Source: Coraliomargarita algicola
Lineage (GTDB): Bacteria > Verrucomicrobiota > Verrucomicrobiia > Opitutales > Coraliomargaritaceae
Length of the DNA: 64,000 nt
Reading direction: 5' to 3'
Assembly (NCBI RefSeq): GCF_033878955.1
Contig: NZ_CP138858.1
Span: 1,674,001-1,738,000, forward strand
Shown: positions 9,766 through 18,362 of the stretch, in pieces
Layout of the letters: every line of letters starts with the position of its first letter
How positions within the stretch are numbered: the stretch's first letter is position 1
Program-made: the position numbers and the translations under genes
The notes under the pieces: model-generated
Databases searched by the model: none
What the model was told of the DNA's origin: nothing
The model's input: the letters and a program-made list of their open reading frames with translations, nothing else

Positions 9766-9858
9766 TCAGCCGGGGCGCCCAGTGCGAATCAATGCGGGAA
9801 AGAACGTGCGATAGCGAACCGGATTATCCGCATTTGGCTCGCCTTGATACCACACCAT
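9766..9858 (-). pseudogene. Relic of a sialate O-acetylesterase (SGNH, CE20-like)
   Basis: On the minus strand a 30-codon stretch reads VWYQGEPNADNPVRYRTFFP followed by ALIRTG and a stop. This matches the strongly conserved mid-protein block of sialate O-acetylesterase-type enzymes (pattern WYQGESNA...YR.LFPALI). No flanking sequence in any frame continues the family, so this is a decayed fragment between the SGNH gene and the GH2 gene. The block identity is direct reading; the view that a whole esterase once lay here is inference. Confidence 0.7.
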
Positions 9859-9874
9859 TTGGTTTCACTTATGA

Positions 9875-12800
9875 TCAACAAGCAAAATTTTCCTCTGGGT
9901 GTACAAAGTGCTTTTGATTAACAGAGGCCGACAGCGGCTTCCCCACACGTTTAACTTGATTCGCAGAAAAGCTCTCAGGTGAATCGATCCAGCTCACAGC
10001 CTCTGCCATCAATTCCGCCCCCGGTAGGATGGGCGCCATTTGCATTCGCATCCCAAAGGGCCGCGGGCGGCACTCATATCGTTCCTCTGGCTCCGGGCCA
10101 CAACTCGCACTGCCCAGACCGCGAATGCTATGATCCAAGTTAAGATGAATACAGCCCGAATCATCCAAGTCTAGAATGCGCATGGCACGGGCGAGTGTTT
10201 GTTCCGAATAACGCCCAGCATTAAAGCCAAAATCATCGCGCCCCACAACGCTCACGCCGAAACCACTCTGATCACGCAGGGCCAATCGTTGAGTGCCTAT
10301 TCGAGTGCCATTGGACTGTGGAAATACGTAAGGCGTATGTAGCTCATCAATACCAGCACAATAGTGGCCCACACGCGCAGCGGCTTGGCTGTCAGGGTAG
10401 CACTCGCCAGGACCGAGCCCCAGCCACTCGACTTGTTGGTAGCGCTGCGGCAAGGCCATCTTCATCCCCAACCTGCCCACAACCTCCGGCCAGTCACCAT
10501 AGGGAACCGCCTGCATGTCCACAAACCAGCGCCCGTCATTAAGAATGGTATACACGAACTGACAATCATAGGCCAAACTATAGGCCTGCGGCAACATTTG
10601 CCCCTCGATGTATACAGTGACACGCTCTGATCCATTGTTCTCAAATTCCAATGCACGGGGACGAAAGAACATTTCAAAAAGCCGGGCCTGCTCCCACTCA
10701 CCTGCGCGCTGTCGGCGCCGATGCACACCATCATTATCAATCGGTGCACGCCATACATTCAATTCGGGCCCAGTCTCTAACAGTTGATGATCTCCGACCT
10801 GCCATGCTGCCAAAGTGCCTCGCACACAGTCAAAGTTCAGCTGAAAATCTGTGCCGAACACCTTTAAAATCTCGCCTCTCAATTCCGCATTCAGTCGTGA
10901 AGTGCAGCGTGCTAACGCTGGCGCCGTCACGATGGCTGGCATCGGCAATTCAAACTGATCCCAAGCTAACACATGAGCAGCGCGCCCCCACAAGCAATCT
11001 TCCTTTAATACAAAATCGACGTTAAGAAAAGCGCATGAATCCGCATGCAACGGCTTTGGAATCGTAAACGGCACGGTGAGCGAGCCGATGTGGCCAGGCT
11101 CAAGTGGCGGCAAGTTCATGCTGCCTTCTTCGATTCTCTTCCCGTCCCGCCAAACCGACCAACAAAGGCTCAGGTGATCTAAACTAGAAAAATCAAAACG
11201 GTTCTGAATCTGAAACAAGCCCTGACTGAGCTCAACTAAAGTCAAGCGCACAGGCTGCATCGCCTTCTTGATCTCGTTTAACGCAGGACTGGGGCTGCGA
11301 TCTGGAAATAAGAGCCCGTCGATACAGAAATTTTTATCGGAGGGCTCATCGCCGAAGTCCTCGCCATAGCCATAGTAATCTTGCCCTTCAGCGGTATGCG
11401 TCAACAAGCCGTGATCCATCCACTCCCAGAGAAATCCCCCCTGCAGGTGCCGATACTTGTAAAATGCGTCCCAATAATCGGCTAAACCACCGGGACCATT
11501 CCCCATAGCATGCCCATACTCCGTAGCGATTGCAGGCCAGCCACCATGCTCCATTTCTCCCATTTCATGCACTCGCTCAAGCCTACAATAACCGAACTGC
11601 CGGAAGTCTGTGACCGTAGGCGCATTCTGACTGGATTGCGGATAGTGTACCGGCCGGTGTGGATCGCGACTTTTTATCCATCGACATACTTTTTCGATAT
11701 TCTCCCCAAAACCACATTCATTGCCCACCGACCATATAATGATCGAAGGATGATTCTTGTTTTGTTCAAACATCCGCTCCACACGATCATGATAGGCAGG
11801 CAGCCATGCCGTATCCATACTGAGCAAGCCCTGATTTCCTCCAGCCTGACAGCCATGTGTTTCCAAGTCGGCTTCGTCCATCACGTACAGCCCAAGTTCA
11901 TCACAGAGATCGTAAAACTCACTAATGTTGGGATAATGACTACAACGAACTGCATTGAAATTGCTCTGCTTCATCAGCAACAAATCCTTGCGTAAGTTTC
12001 CCATTCTTGGCGCGCGCCCCGTCTCTGGATCCCATTCATGCCGGTTGACTCCTTTCAACATAATAGGCGCACCGTTAATTCGCAGCAATCCGTCCTCGAT
12101 CGTCACCTCGCGAAATCCAACCCGAAATGGAATGTAGGTATCCACATCGATTCGTAATACCAGAGTATAGAGCACGGGCGTCTCCGCAGTCCATAACTGA
12201 GGACGCTCGATTGTCACATAAAGACTCCGACGCGTCACTCCCGCGACGGTCACCTGACTGACAAGTGGTGCATGTGGGACACGACGCCCCTGTTCATCAT
12301 AGAGCTGAACCTCCAAGCTAAGATCTGCGGCAGCGGCTCCCACGTTCTCTAGAGCGAGATCCATCTTTAGTTGTGCAGAACTATAGTCGGCCAAAAGTTT
12401 CGTTTGTATCTCGGCATCCCAAAGCGAGACCAAGGGCTCACTGCGCAGGCTCACACTTCGAAAAATACCACTCAACAACCACATGTCCTGCGCTTCAAGA
12501 TAACTGCCGTCGCACCAACGATAGACAGTGACTGCGAACACATTCTCTCCAGGAATCAGTGCTGCGGTGATGTCAAACTCAGCAGCCATTCGGCTCCCCT
12601 TGGAGAAGCCCACCTGAACACCGTTTATCCAAACATGGAAGGCACTGTCCACCCCATCAAAGCGTAACAAAGTCCGACGCCCATCCCATGCTGCAGGAAG
12701 GGTCCATGTTCGCCGATAACAACCAGTCGGATTGTCTTCAGGCACATAGGGTGGGTCCAGCGGGAAGGGATACTTCGTATTTGTATAACGTGGAACATCA

Positions 12801-13081
12801 TAGCCCTGACACTGCCAGTGTGAAGGAACTGGCAAAGTCGCCCATTTCGTATCGTCAAAACGACTCGACTGAAACTTAGCTGGAACATGACTCGGACAAT
12901 CCGCTAAGTGAAACTTCCACGCACCATCGAGTGAACAACGCCACGGTGACGCCTCGCACTTAAAAGCCAGAGCGGACGCTAGATCGCTATAGGCGAACCA
13001 TTCTGCGCGTGCGGGCAGCCTCGATTGATGTGTCAGAGCCGGATTTTCCAATTCTGACTGACGATGTAAAATGGACTTCAT
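9875..13081 (-). CDS. Beta-galactosidase, GH2 (LacZ type)
   Basis: A 1068-residue GH2 enzyme of the long LacZ architecture: N-terminal jelly-roll sugar-binding domain, two immunoglobulin-like domains, a TIM barrel from about residue 340, and a C-terminal beta-galactosidase small-chain domain. The acid/base is Glu455 in SVGNECGFG and the nucleophile is Glu521 in ATEYGHAMGNG, with NRHEWDPETG also conserved. No signal peptide is seen, so it is probably cytoplasmic and acts on imported oligosaccharides. It is the last gene of the minus-strand island, 16 bases after the SGNH pseudo-enzyme gene. Beta-galactosidase is the best call; other GH2 activities are possible. Confidence 0.9.
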   Translation of the reverse strand: MKSILHRQSELENPALTHQSRLPARAEWFAYSDLASALAFKCEASPWRCSLDGAWKFHLADCPSHVPAKFQSSRFDDTKWATLPVPSHWQCQGYDVPRYTNTKYPFPLDPPYVPEDNPTGCYRRTWTLPAAWDGRRTLLRFDGVDSAFHVWINGVQVGFSKGSRMAAEFDITAALIPGENVFAVTVYRWCDGSYLEAQDMWLLSGIFRSVSLRSEPLVSLWDAEIQTKLLADYSSAQLKMDLALENVGAAAADLSLEVQLYDEQGRRVPHAPLVSQVTVAGVTRRSLYVTIERPQLWTAETPVLYTLVLRIDVDTYIPFRVGFREVTIEDGLLRINGAPIMLKGVNRHEWDPETGRAPRMGNLRKDLLLMKQSNFNAVRCSHYPNISEFYDLCDELGLYVMDEADLETHGCQAGGNQGLLSMDTAWLPAYHDRVERMFEQNKNHPSIIIWSVGNECGFGENIEKVCRWIKSRDPHRPVHYPQSSQNAPTVTDFRQFGYCRLERVHEMGEMEHGGWPAIATEYGHAMGNGPGGLADYWDAFYKYRHLQGGFLWEWMDHGLLTHTAEGQDYYGYGEDFGDEPSDKNFCIDGLLFPDRSPSPALNEIKKAMQPVRLTLVELSQGLFQIQNRFDFSSLDHLSLCWSVWRDGKRIEEGSMNLPPLEPGHIGSLTVPFTIPKPLHADSCAFLNVDFVLKEDCLWGRAAHVLAWDQFELPMPAIVTAPALARCTSRLNAELRGEILKVFGTDFQLNFDCVRGTLAAWQVGDHQLLETGPELNVWRAPIDNDGVHRRRQRAGEWEQARLFEMFFRPRALEFENNGSERVTVYIEGQMLPQAYSLAYDCQFVYTILNDGRWFVDMQAVPYGDWPEVVGRLGMKMALPQRYQQVEWLGLGPGECYPDSQAAARVGHYCAGIDELHTPYVFPQSNGTRIGTQRLALRDQSGFGVSVVGRDDFGFNAGRYSEQTLARAMRILDLDDSGCIHLNLDHSIRGLGSASCGPEPEERYECRPRPFGMRMQMAPILPGAELMAEAVSWIDSPESFSANQVKRVGKPLSASVNQKHFVHPEENFAC

Positions 13082-13097
13082 AGGAGCAGAAGGCGAA

Positions 13098-13901
13098 CTA
13101 GTTCACACAGTTATGCAGCAATTCAGTGATATAGTCGGCGGGATCCATACCTGAAGCTTTCGCTGCAAGTTTCAGGCGCTCGTAGGTGTTGACCGATAAG
13201 GAAGGTGGAAATTGAACCCCTGGAATATCTAGCCAGGACTCCTTCGCTGCCGCGATGGCTTCATCACTCATATCGAGCGCGCGCAACACCTCCGCCGCCA
13301 ACATTTGGTTGATCAATATTCTAGCCGCGAGACTGCCATCGAGCGGGACCACAGTATCCGAAGAGTGAAGCAACTCGACGAAATCAATCAACGCTACCTG
13401 ATACGTTTGAGCCAATTCCCGGATGGCATTATTGTGTGCGAGCGTATTCTCATTACGACGCTCGGAGGGCTTGCTATTCTTCGCATAGCTAGTCACCAGC
13501 ACCATAGAAATTTGAGCGGTCTGTAGCTTTTCAATGACAGCACTCAGATTCTGCTTAAACGACTCCTCCACCTGCTCTCCTTTAAATACATTATAGTCAC
13601 GCGTGCCTGGAATAATGAGAACAGCCGCGGGCTTTTTTGCAATGACCTCCGAGTCAAGCGCAGCTAACATTTGAGAGGTCTTCCAATTTTCGAGACAGAT
13701 GGAAACCGCCCCGCTCACTCCAGTCTTTCCGAGTTCCTCAACCACCAGCCGGATGTAGCCGGAAGGGCCCCATCCCCAGGTTTCAAAACTCTGGCCCGAC
13801 AGGATTGCCATTTTCTCACCAGGTTGAAGTTCTTTCGCCAGCAAACCATTCAGAGCTGCTAGAAACAGCGTAGTCAGCGTAAGTTTTTTAATAATATTCA
13901 T
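13098..13901 (-). CDS. SGNH-fold pseudo-esterase (catalytic residues lost)
   Basis: A 267-residue exported protein with a signal peptide (start ATG 13901, MNIIKKLTLTTLFLAALNG). It aligns end to end with the SGNH half of the neighbouring fusion enzyme, but key blocks are changed: LGDSLTQ becomes LSGQSFETW, the block II glycines GVGGHTT become CLENWKT, GIND becomes GTRD, and the catalytic DGTH becomes DGSL, removing the histidine. The C-terminal helix region (YERLKLAAKASGMDP) is conserved between the two. It is probably a non-catalytic paralogue made by duplication. A binding or accessory role is possible but unproven. It lies 16 bases after the fusion gene. Confidence 0.75.
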   Translation of the reverse strand: MNIIKKLTLTTLFLAALNGLLAKELQPGEKMAILSGQSFETWGWGPSGYIRLVVEELGKTGVSGAVSICLENWKTSQMLAALDSEVIAKKPAAVLIIPGTRDYNVFKGEQVEESFKQNLSAVIEKLQTAQISMVLVTSYAKNSKPSERRNENTLAHNNAIRELAQTYQVALIDFVELLHSSDTVVPLDGSLAARILINQMLAAEVLRALDMSDEAIAAAKESWLDIPGVQFPPSLSVNTYERLKLAAKASGMDPADYITELLHNCVN

Positions 13902-13917
13902 ACGAGTGTTCTTATGA

Positions 13918-15510
13918 TTATAGTGATGATTCCGACGGTATAAACAGATCGACGGGGTCGATCCACTCGGCATCTGGATCGGCCGCAATCCTTGCGTAGA
14001 TACGCTCCAGCTTGTCCCAGGTATCGGGGTCGTCGCCCATTTCACAAGAATGTCCCCAAAAATAGAATACACCACCCTCACGTTTTGCAGCTTCATAGCG
14101 TTGCCAAAATTGCGAACTGTCCCATTTACAGCTCGTGGCCAGCTCCATCGGTGTATCCAGTGGCAACGCGCCCTCGACGGATCGCGTCGTTCGGGCGTAT
14201 AAATAGCCGGCATCACGAACGGCTTCCAAGACAGTTTGATTATAGTTTCCACCAGGATAGACATAACCGACATGCTCTTGTCCAAAGTCTTCTCGAATCC
14301 AACGCATGGTCTCCGTCAGCGCTCGCTGGCGACTCTCCACAGATCTGGGACTGTCGTCATTGGCAAAATTACAGTGAGCGGCCAGTGTGAACCCTTGATA
14401 GATCGCCTTCATCTCATCCGTACGTAAATATTCAAACTCAAATCCGCCCTCCGTGTCCCGTGGCACAAACGAAAAAGAGGCACCTTTGGCGGGGTTGATT
14501 TTCTTTACGATTCCGTAGCCCCGCTCCGTTCTCGGGATAATATTAAAGGTCGCTTTGGCATTATACTTCTCAAGTAACTCGATCAACTTAATATCGTTGG
14601 TTGAGCTATCATCCCAATCTTGCATTACTTTGAGTTTAACGGTTTTTGAAGGCTCATCCGAGGGCATAGGCAGATCGCCAGTCGCCGCGAGATCAGTCAA
14701 AACCTTTGAGACTTGCGCCTCCACACTCAGTCCATTCTCCTCCGCAAGCAGCTTCATTTTGGCATAGTCCCGCAGAGATATTTTAGGCTGAGCCACTGCA
14801 AACGGATAATCATTCCACTTCGCACGCAGTTCGGCAAGGTCCGACTCCGCTACGCCTAATGCACGAAGAATTTCCGCCGCCATGATCTGATTCCCCAGCC
14901 CATTCAAATGGGTCCCGTCGTATGTGAGCTTGAGCCCCTGAATGCCCTCAAACTGTCGTTTTCTGAGTTCCCGAGCCATTACAGTGTTCATATCGACGAC
15001 GATCAAACCACGCTCCTGACCGAGCTGCTTAAACGCCTCTGCAAAGGTCTTACGTTTAGCGGTTTCCGGAGAATCCAAATTCTCCCCCGACCCAATGGTA
15101 GTGGTAATTAAGATCACCTTAATCCCAGCCGCAGTGCTGCGATCGACGATCTCTGCAATATTGGCGCTAAACTCTGCAAGATCCATTCGCGGTGAATCAT
15201 TAATCCCACTATTAAGCGTCATCCAAGTCGGATGTTTCGAAATCACATCACGATCCAACCTTTGTAGCATATCTCGGGTGGTGTGACCACCGACACCAGC
15301 CGGAATCGCTGTAGCTTGCACTCCTGCATGCTCCAGACCTTCGATGACCAAGTGAAGATAACCATTAGGCTGATGAGCATAGCCCAATTGAGTGAGCGAA
15401 TCGCCGAGAAACGCAATCGAATCACCGTCTTTAATCACGACATTGCCCCGCGCCAGACAAGTCGCCAGCGTCCACATCGAGCATAAAATTATGTATATTT
15501 TTATTTTCAT
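13918..15510 (-). CDS. SGNH hydrolase fused to a polysaccharide-deacetylase-like domain
   Basis: A 530-residue exported protein (start ATG 15510, signal MKIKIYIILCSMWTLATCLA). The first domain, about residues 22-270, is an SGNH hydrolase with complete blocks: FLGDSLTQ, GVGGHTT, NSGIND and YDGTHLNGLG. After a short linker (PMPSDEPSKT) a CE4/NodB-type domain follows, with the paired aspartates in MQDWDDS, a histidine in AAHCNFAND, the YVYPGGNYN block and a late GHSCEMGDD segment. The second metal histidine of the usual HxxxH is not obvious, so the deacetylase half may be altered. Two different deacylating folds in one chain suggest a heavily acylated substrate. It is followed by its SGNH paralogue. 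Confidence 0.8.
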   Translation of the reverse strand: MKIKIYIILCSMWTLATCLARGNVVIKDGDSIAFLGDSLTQLGYAHQPNGYLHLVIEGLEHAGVQATAIPAGVGGHTTRDMLQRLDRDVISKHPTWMTLNSGINDSPRMDLAEFSANIAEIVDRSTAAGIKVILITTTIGSGENLDSPETAKRKTFAEAFKQLGQERGLIVVDMNTVMARELRKRQFEGIQGLKLTYDGTHLNGLGNQIMAAEILRALGVAESDLAELRAKWNDYPFAVAQPKISLRDYAKMKLLAEENGLSVEAQVSKVLTDLAATGDLPMPSDEPSKTVKLKVMQDWDDSSTNDIKLIELLEKYNAKATFNIIPRTERGYGIVKKINPAKGASFSFVPRDTEGGFEFEYLRTDEMKAIYQGFTLAAHCNFANDDSPRSVESRQRALTETMRWIREDFGQEHVGYVYPGGNYNQTVLEAVRDAGYLYARTTRSVEGALPLDTPMELATSCKWDSSQFWQRYEAAKREGGVFYFWGHSCEMGDDPDTWDKLERIYARIAADPDAEWIDPVDLFIPSESSL

Positions 15511-15532
15511 TTTTAGAGTCAAACTAGGAAGA

Positions 15533-17557
15533 TTAGACCTTCGATTCGATGATACCGATTCCAGCAACAATAACATTGTCAGCATCATCAACTGCATGTT
15601 TTGCAACGAAGCGTAAATAACGGCCTAGCACCGATTGAGAGAGTTCTACAATATGCATGCCCAAGTTCTCACGCAAATCATCCCATATTCCCTCAGCGGC
15701 AAGTGTCCAGCCATGCCCATCTACACTCAGATAAAATGCATACTGATCGGGCGTACCGCTGTAGCTCCCGTCATTGCGAGGCAAGAAAGTAAATGCGGCG
15801 ACTTCCCGCTCGGCCCCCATATCAAGCACCACTTCATGTGGCGGGGCACTGAGTTTTTTATCCGTGTGATAGGTATGCCAGTAGGTCTTTGAATTATCGT
15901 CCAACAAATGCACCACATCAGCAGCGCCACCATTTGGGAAAGGACTATTTAAGCTGGTTCGAACCACGCGCCAGGCTTGACGATCGACACCAAAAATCGC
16001 AGTCACCGTGGGACTTTGGCTTAAGTGGTTAATGCAGGCCTTGGCCTTTACCGTGCCGCCACCGGGCAGGGCAAACGGAGCGTCATAGATCGGTGATTCG
16101 GCATTCGGCTCACTGCCGTCGAGGGTATAGCGAAGCGATAGTGCGGGATTGGTACAAGACATCTCCACCAATCCACTCGCGCCACGTTGGATGCAAATTT
16201 GGCAGCGTTGCGTCATATCCAGTGGGCCACTTAACAAGGACGCCTCCACTTCCCATGCACTGAACTCTGTGATCTGTGGCGATGCCACACGATCGAGAAT
16301 ATTCAACCGAAGCTCTGTGGCATGGATAGGCTCAAAACGCTCGATACGATGGTGACCGATGACAGTTCCAGCCCAAATTTTCGTCCAAATACCAGACATC
16401 AATGCTTCGACTTCAAAGCGACGCACACATTCCCCCTGAGCTATATCCTCACTAAGGAGCAGCACTGTGGGCGCACGACCATCCGGCAGCGAGAGTGATA
16501 ACGAATACTCCGTGCCCGCAGTCTTCGCAACAGGCTCAGTAAAGATCTGTCGCATGCGCGTTCCAAACTGCTCAAATTGTAGACGCTCCGCATCAGGCAC
16601 CAATCCCCGGTCATCCACAACCATACCAATCAGGAGGTTGGTATTGCGGCCAATACTGCTAAAATATCGTTCTACAAGGTGATCAACGGAATACAGATAT
16701 CGCTCCTCGCCATCTCGCCAGAACCAACCGCCCTGAAACGCCTGCAACTGACCACGATTCGGTAAATCCGCCTCACCACACACCCAACGTGCACCATCTG
16801 GCGAGCCACCACGATCATCGACTTCAACCGTGCCATCATCTGAGGTGAAGTCATGAGTGGTATTCCAAAAAGGATCGGGCGCCTCGCCTCGTTCGTTGCC
16901 TGTAAAACGTGTCAACGAATACCAATCATGCGGACCTTGGTAAACCACTGCATGAGGCTGCAATTGCTCAAGCAGTGGCACGATGTCAGGCCCCCCTTCT
17001 TCCGGCGGTAAGACCCCGCCATCAAACCAAATATAGAAAATCTCACCATAGTTACCCCAGAGCTCGGAGAGCTGTAACTCGATCACTCGATTATAATTGG
17101 CCTGCTCTTCGGGATCACCTGTTCGAACCCGACCTGGATTATCCACATTCATATACGCATTCGTGGCCGCACTGCAATAAAGCCCAGGTTTTAAGCCGAA
17201 TTTATGACACGATTGAATAAAATCACCAACAATATCGCCCTGTCCATCTTTCCAGGGGCTCGATTGGACACTATAATCATGCGCCTGAGTGGGCCAAAGT
17301 GAGAAACCACTGCAATGCTTGGCAACCAGCACAGCGTACTCTGCCCCCGCAGCCTTGGCCGTAGCAATCCACTGATCCGTATCGAGTTCACTCGGATTAA
17401 AGACAGCAGGATCGGGCGTATAGCCCCATTGCTCACGAAAGGCATAATCAGGTTCGAAAACCTGAACATCCAGATGAATGATGACGCCAATACCACGATC
17501 CATCCACTCAAGCTGAGCAGCGGTGGGAACGACAAGTTGAAGCGTATTTTCAGACAT
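15533..17557 (-). CDS. Alpha-L-fucosidase-like GH29 with C-terminal discoidin domain (divergent active site)
   Basis: A 674-residue protein: GH29 TIM barrel (about 1-360), beta-sandwich, a chitobiase C-terminal-like segment (RYTLDGSEPNAESP) and an F5/8 type C module. The nucleophile Asp179 is kept in YIWFDGG. The usual substrate-binding HHDGF is changed to H81-C-S-G-F, and FxxHWG to VIIHLDV, so specificity or activity may differ from its paralogue downstream of which it lies. No signal peptide is seen, suggesting a cytoplasmic enzyme. I used ATG 17557; another ATG two codons earlier is equally possible. It starts about 20 bases after the alpha/beta hydrolase. Confidence 0.82.
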   Translation of the reverse strand: MSENTLQLVVPTAAQLEWMDRGIGVIIHLDVQVFEPDYAFREQWGYTPDPAVFNPSELDTDQWIATAKAAGAEYAVLVAKHCSGFSLWPTQAHDYSVQSSPWKDGQGDIVGDFIQSCHKFGLKPGLYCSAATNAYMNVDNPGRVRTGDPEEQANYNRVIELQLSELWGNYGEIFYIWFDGGVLPPEEGGPDIVPLLEQLQPHAVVYQGPHDWYSLTRFTGNERGEAPDPFWNTTHDFTSDDGTVEVDDRGGSPDGARWVCGEADLPNRGQLQAFQGGWFWRDGEERYLYSVDHLVERYFSSIGRNTNLLIGMVVDDRGLVPDAERLQFEQFGTRMRQIFTEPVAKTAGTEYSLSLSLPDGRAPTVLLLSEDIAQGECVRRFEVEALMSGIWTKIWAGTVIGHHRIERFEPIHATELRLNILDRVASPQITEFSAWEVEASLLSGPLDMTQRCQICIQRGASGLVEMSCTNPALSLRYTLDGSEPNAESPIYDAPFALPGGGTVKAKACINHLSQSPTVTAIFGVDRQAWRVVRTSLNSPFPNGGAADVVHLLDDNSKTYWHTYHTDKKLSAPPHEVVLDMGAEREVAAFTFLPRNDGSYSGTPDQYAFYLSVDGHGWTLAAEGIWDDLRENLGMHIVELSQSVLGRYLRFVAKHAVDDADNVIVAGIGIIESKV

Positions 17558-17577
17558 AAGCATCGCAGCGAGCGAGT

Positions 17578-18351
17578 TTAATTTAGAACATTTGCCAAAA
17601 CCCAGTCTGAGAAAGCGACGGGGTCTTCAGGACCGTGCGGATGATGCCGACACCCAGGTTTACGATAGAGTTGAACTTGAGCGCCTAAGGCTTCGGCGCG
17701 CTCGGCGATCACTTGAGTGTTTTCCTGATACGGCACCACTTCATCAGCATCTCCATAGGAGTGCACTAGAGGTATTCCAGCGGCAATGATCGGCGCGAGC
17801 TGATCCACAGGATTGCTCGGCCAGGCAAGTGCCTCTTCTTCCGACTCGAAACCATAACACTTCAATAAAGCCTCCCAATCGCCCTTGCTGCCTGGACCCA
17901 TACCTTGCCCCCCGGGCCAACTCTTAAAATCACACACCGGATTATCTGCGTAGATCATACCGACCGATTCAGGATTCTGAGCGGCCCAATTATAAACATA
18001 TAATCCCCCACGACTTAAGCCTTCGAGAATTGGCTTTTTGTGAAAGCCGTATTTTTCAGTCATCTCCTGATAGAAAACATCAAAGCGCGCCATAGCCGAT
18101 GGACACCCAAAGGTATTGCCCACATTCATATAGGCGATCCACCAGCCTCGTTGCAGCATCTCTAAATTAAAGGCTGGAAACGCACCAAAAAATTCCGCTC
18201 GCCAAACCCAGCGTCGGCCGGGAATTGCAGCATGAGGCTCAATTACGGTAATCGAATTTTCACCAATTTGAAAATCATGACGACGATAGCCATGATACAT
18301 ATTATCAGGAAAGGCCGGACAGGCCATGGTTGCATTTGAGTTATTAGTCAT
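17578..18351 (-). CDS. Alpha/beta hydrolase (esterase-like)
   Basis: A 257-residue alpha/beta-fold hydrolase. The nucleophile elbow is EGLSRGG with Ser113; the acid is in YGDADEVVPY and the base in CRHHPHGPEDP. There is no signal peptide. It is sandwiched between two GH29 genes, so a role in removing an ester from a fucosylated oligosaccharide is a reasonable inference, not a demonstrated one. The start is ambiguous: a GTG at 18366 overlaps the stop of the upstream fucosidase (GTGA), which would suit translational coupling, while the ATG at 18351 is the conventional choice. Confidence 0.78.
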   Translation of the reverse strand: MTNNSNATMACPAFPDNMYHGYRRHDFQIGENSITVIEPHAAIPGRRWVWRAEFFGAFPAFNLEMLQRGWWIAYMNVGNTFGCPSAMARFDVFYQEMTEKYGFHKKPILEGLSRGGLYVYNWAAQNPESVGMIYADNPVCDFKSWPGGQGMGPGSKGDWEALLKCYGFESEEEALAWPSNPVDQLAPIIAAGIPLVHSYGDADEVVPYQENTQVIAERAEALGAQVQLYRKPGCRHHPHGPEDPVAFSDWVLANVLN

Positions 18352-18362
18352 AAAAAACAATA

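Noticed and set aside
15940..15980. GGTTCGAACC-like string reminiscent of a tRNA T-arm
   Set aside because: It lies in the middle of the GH29 coding region with no cloverleaf around it.
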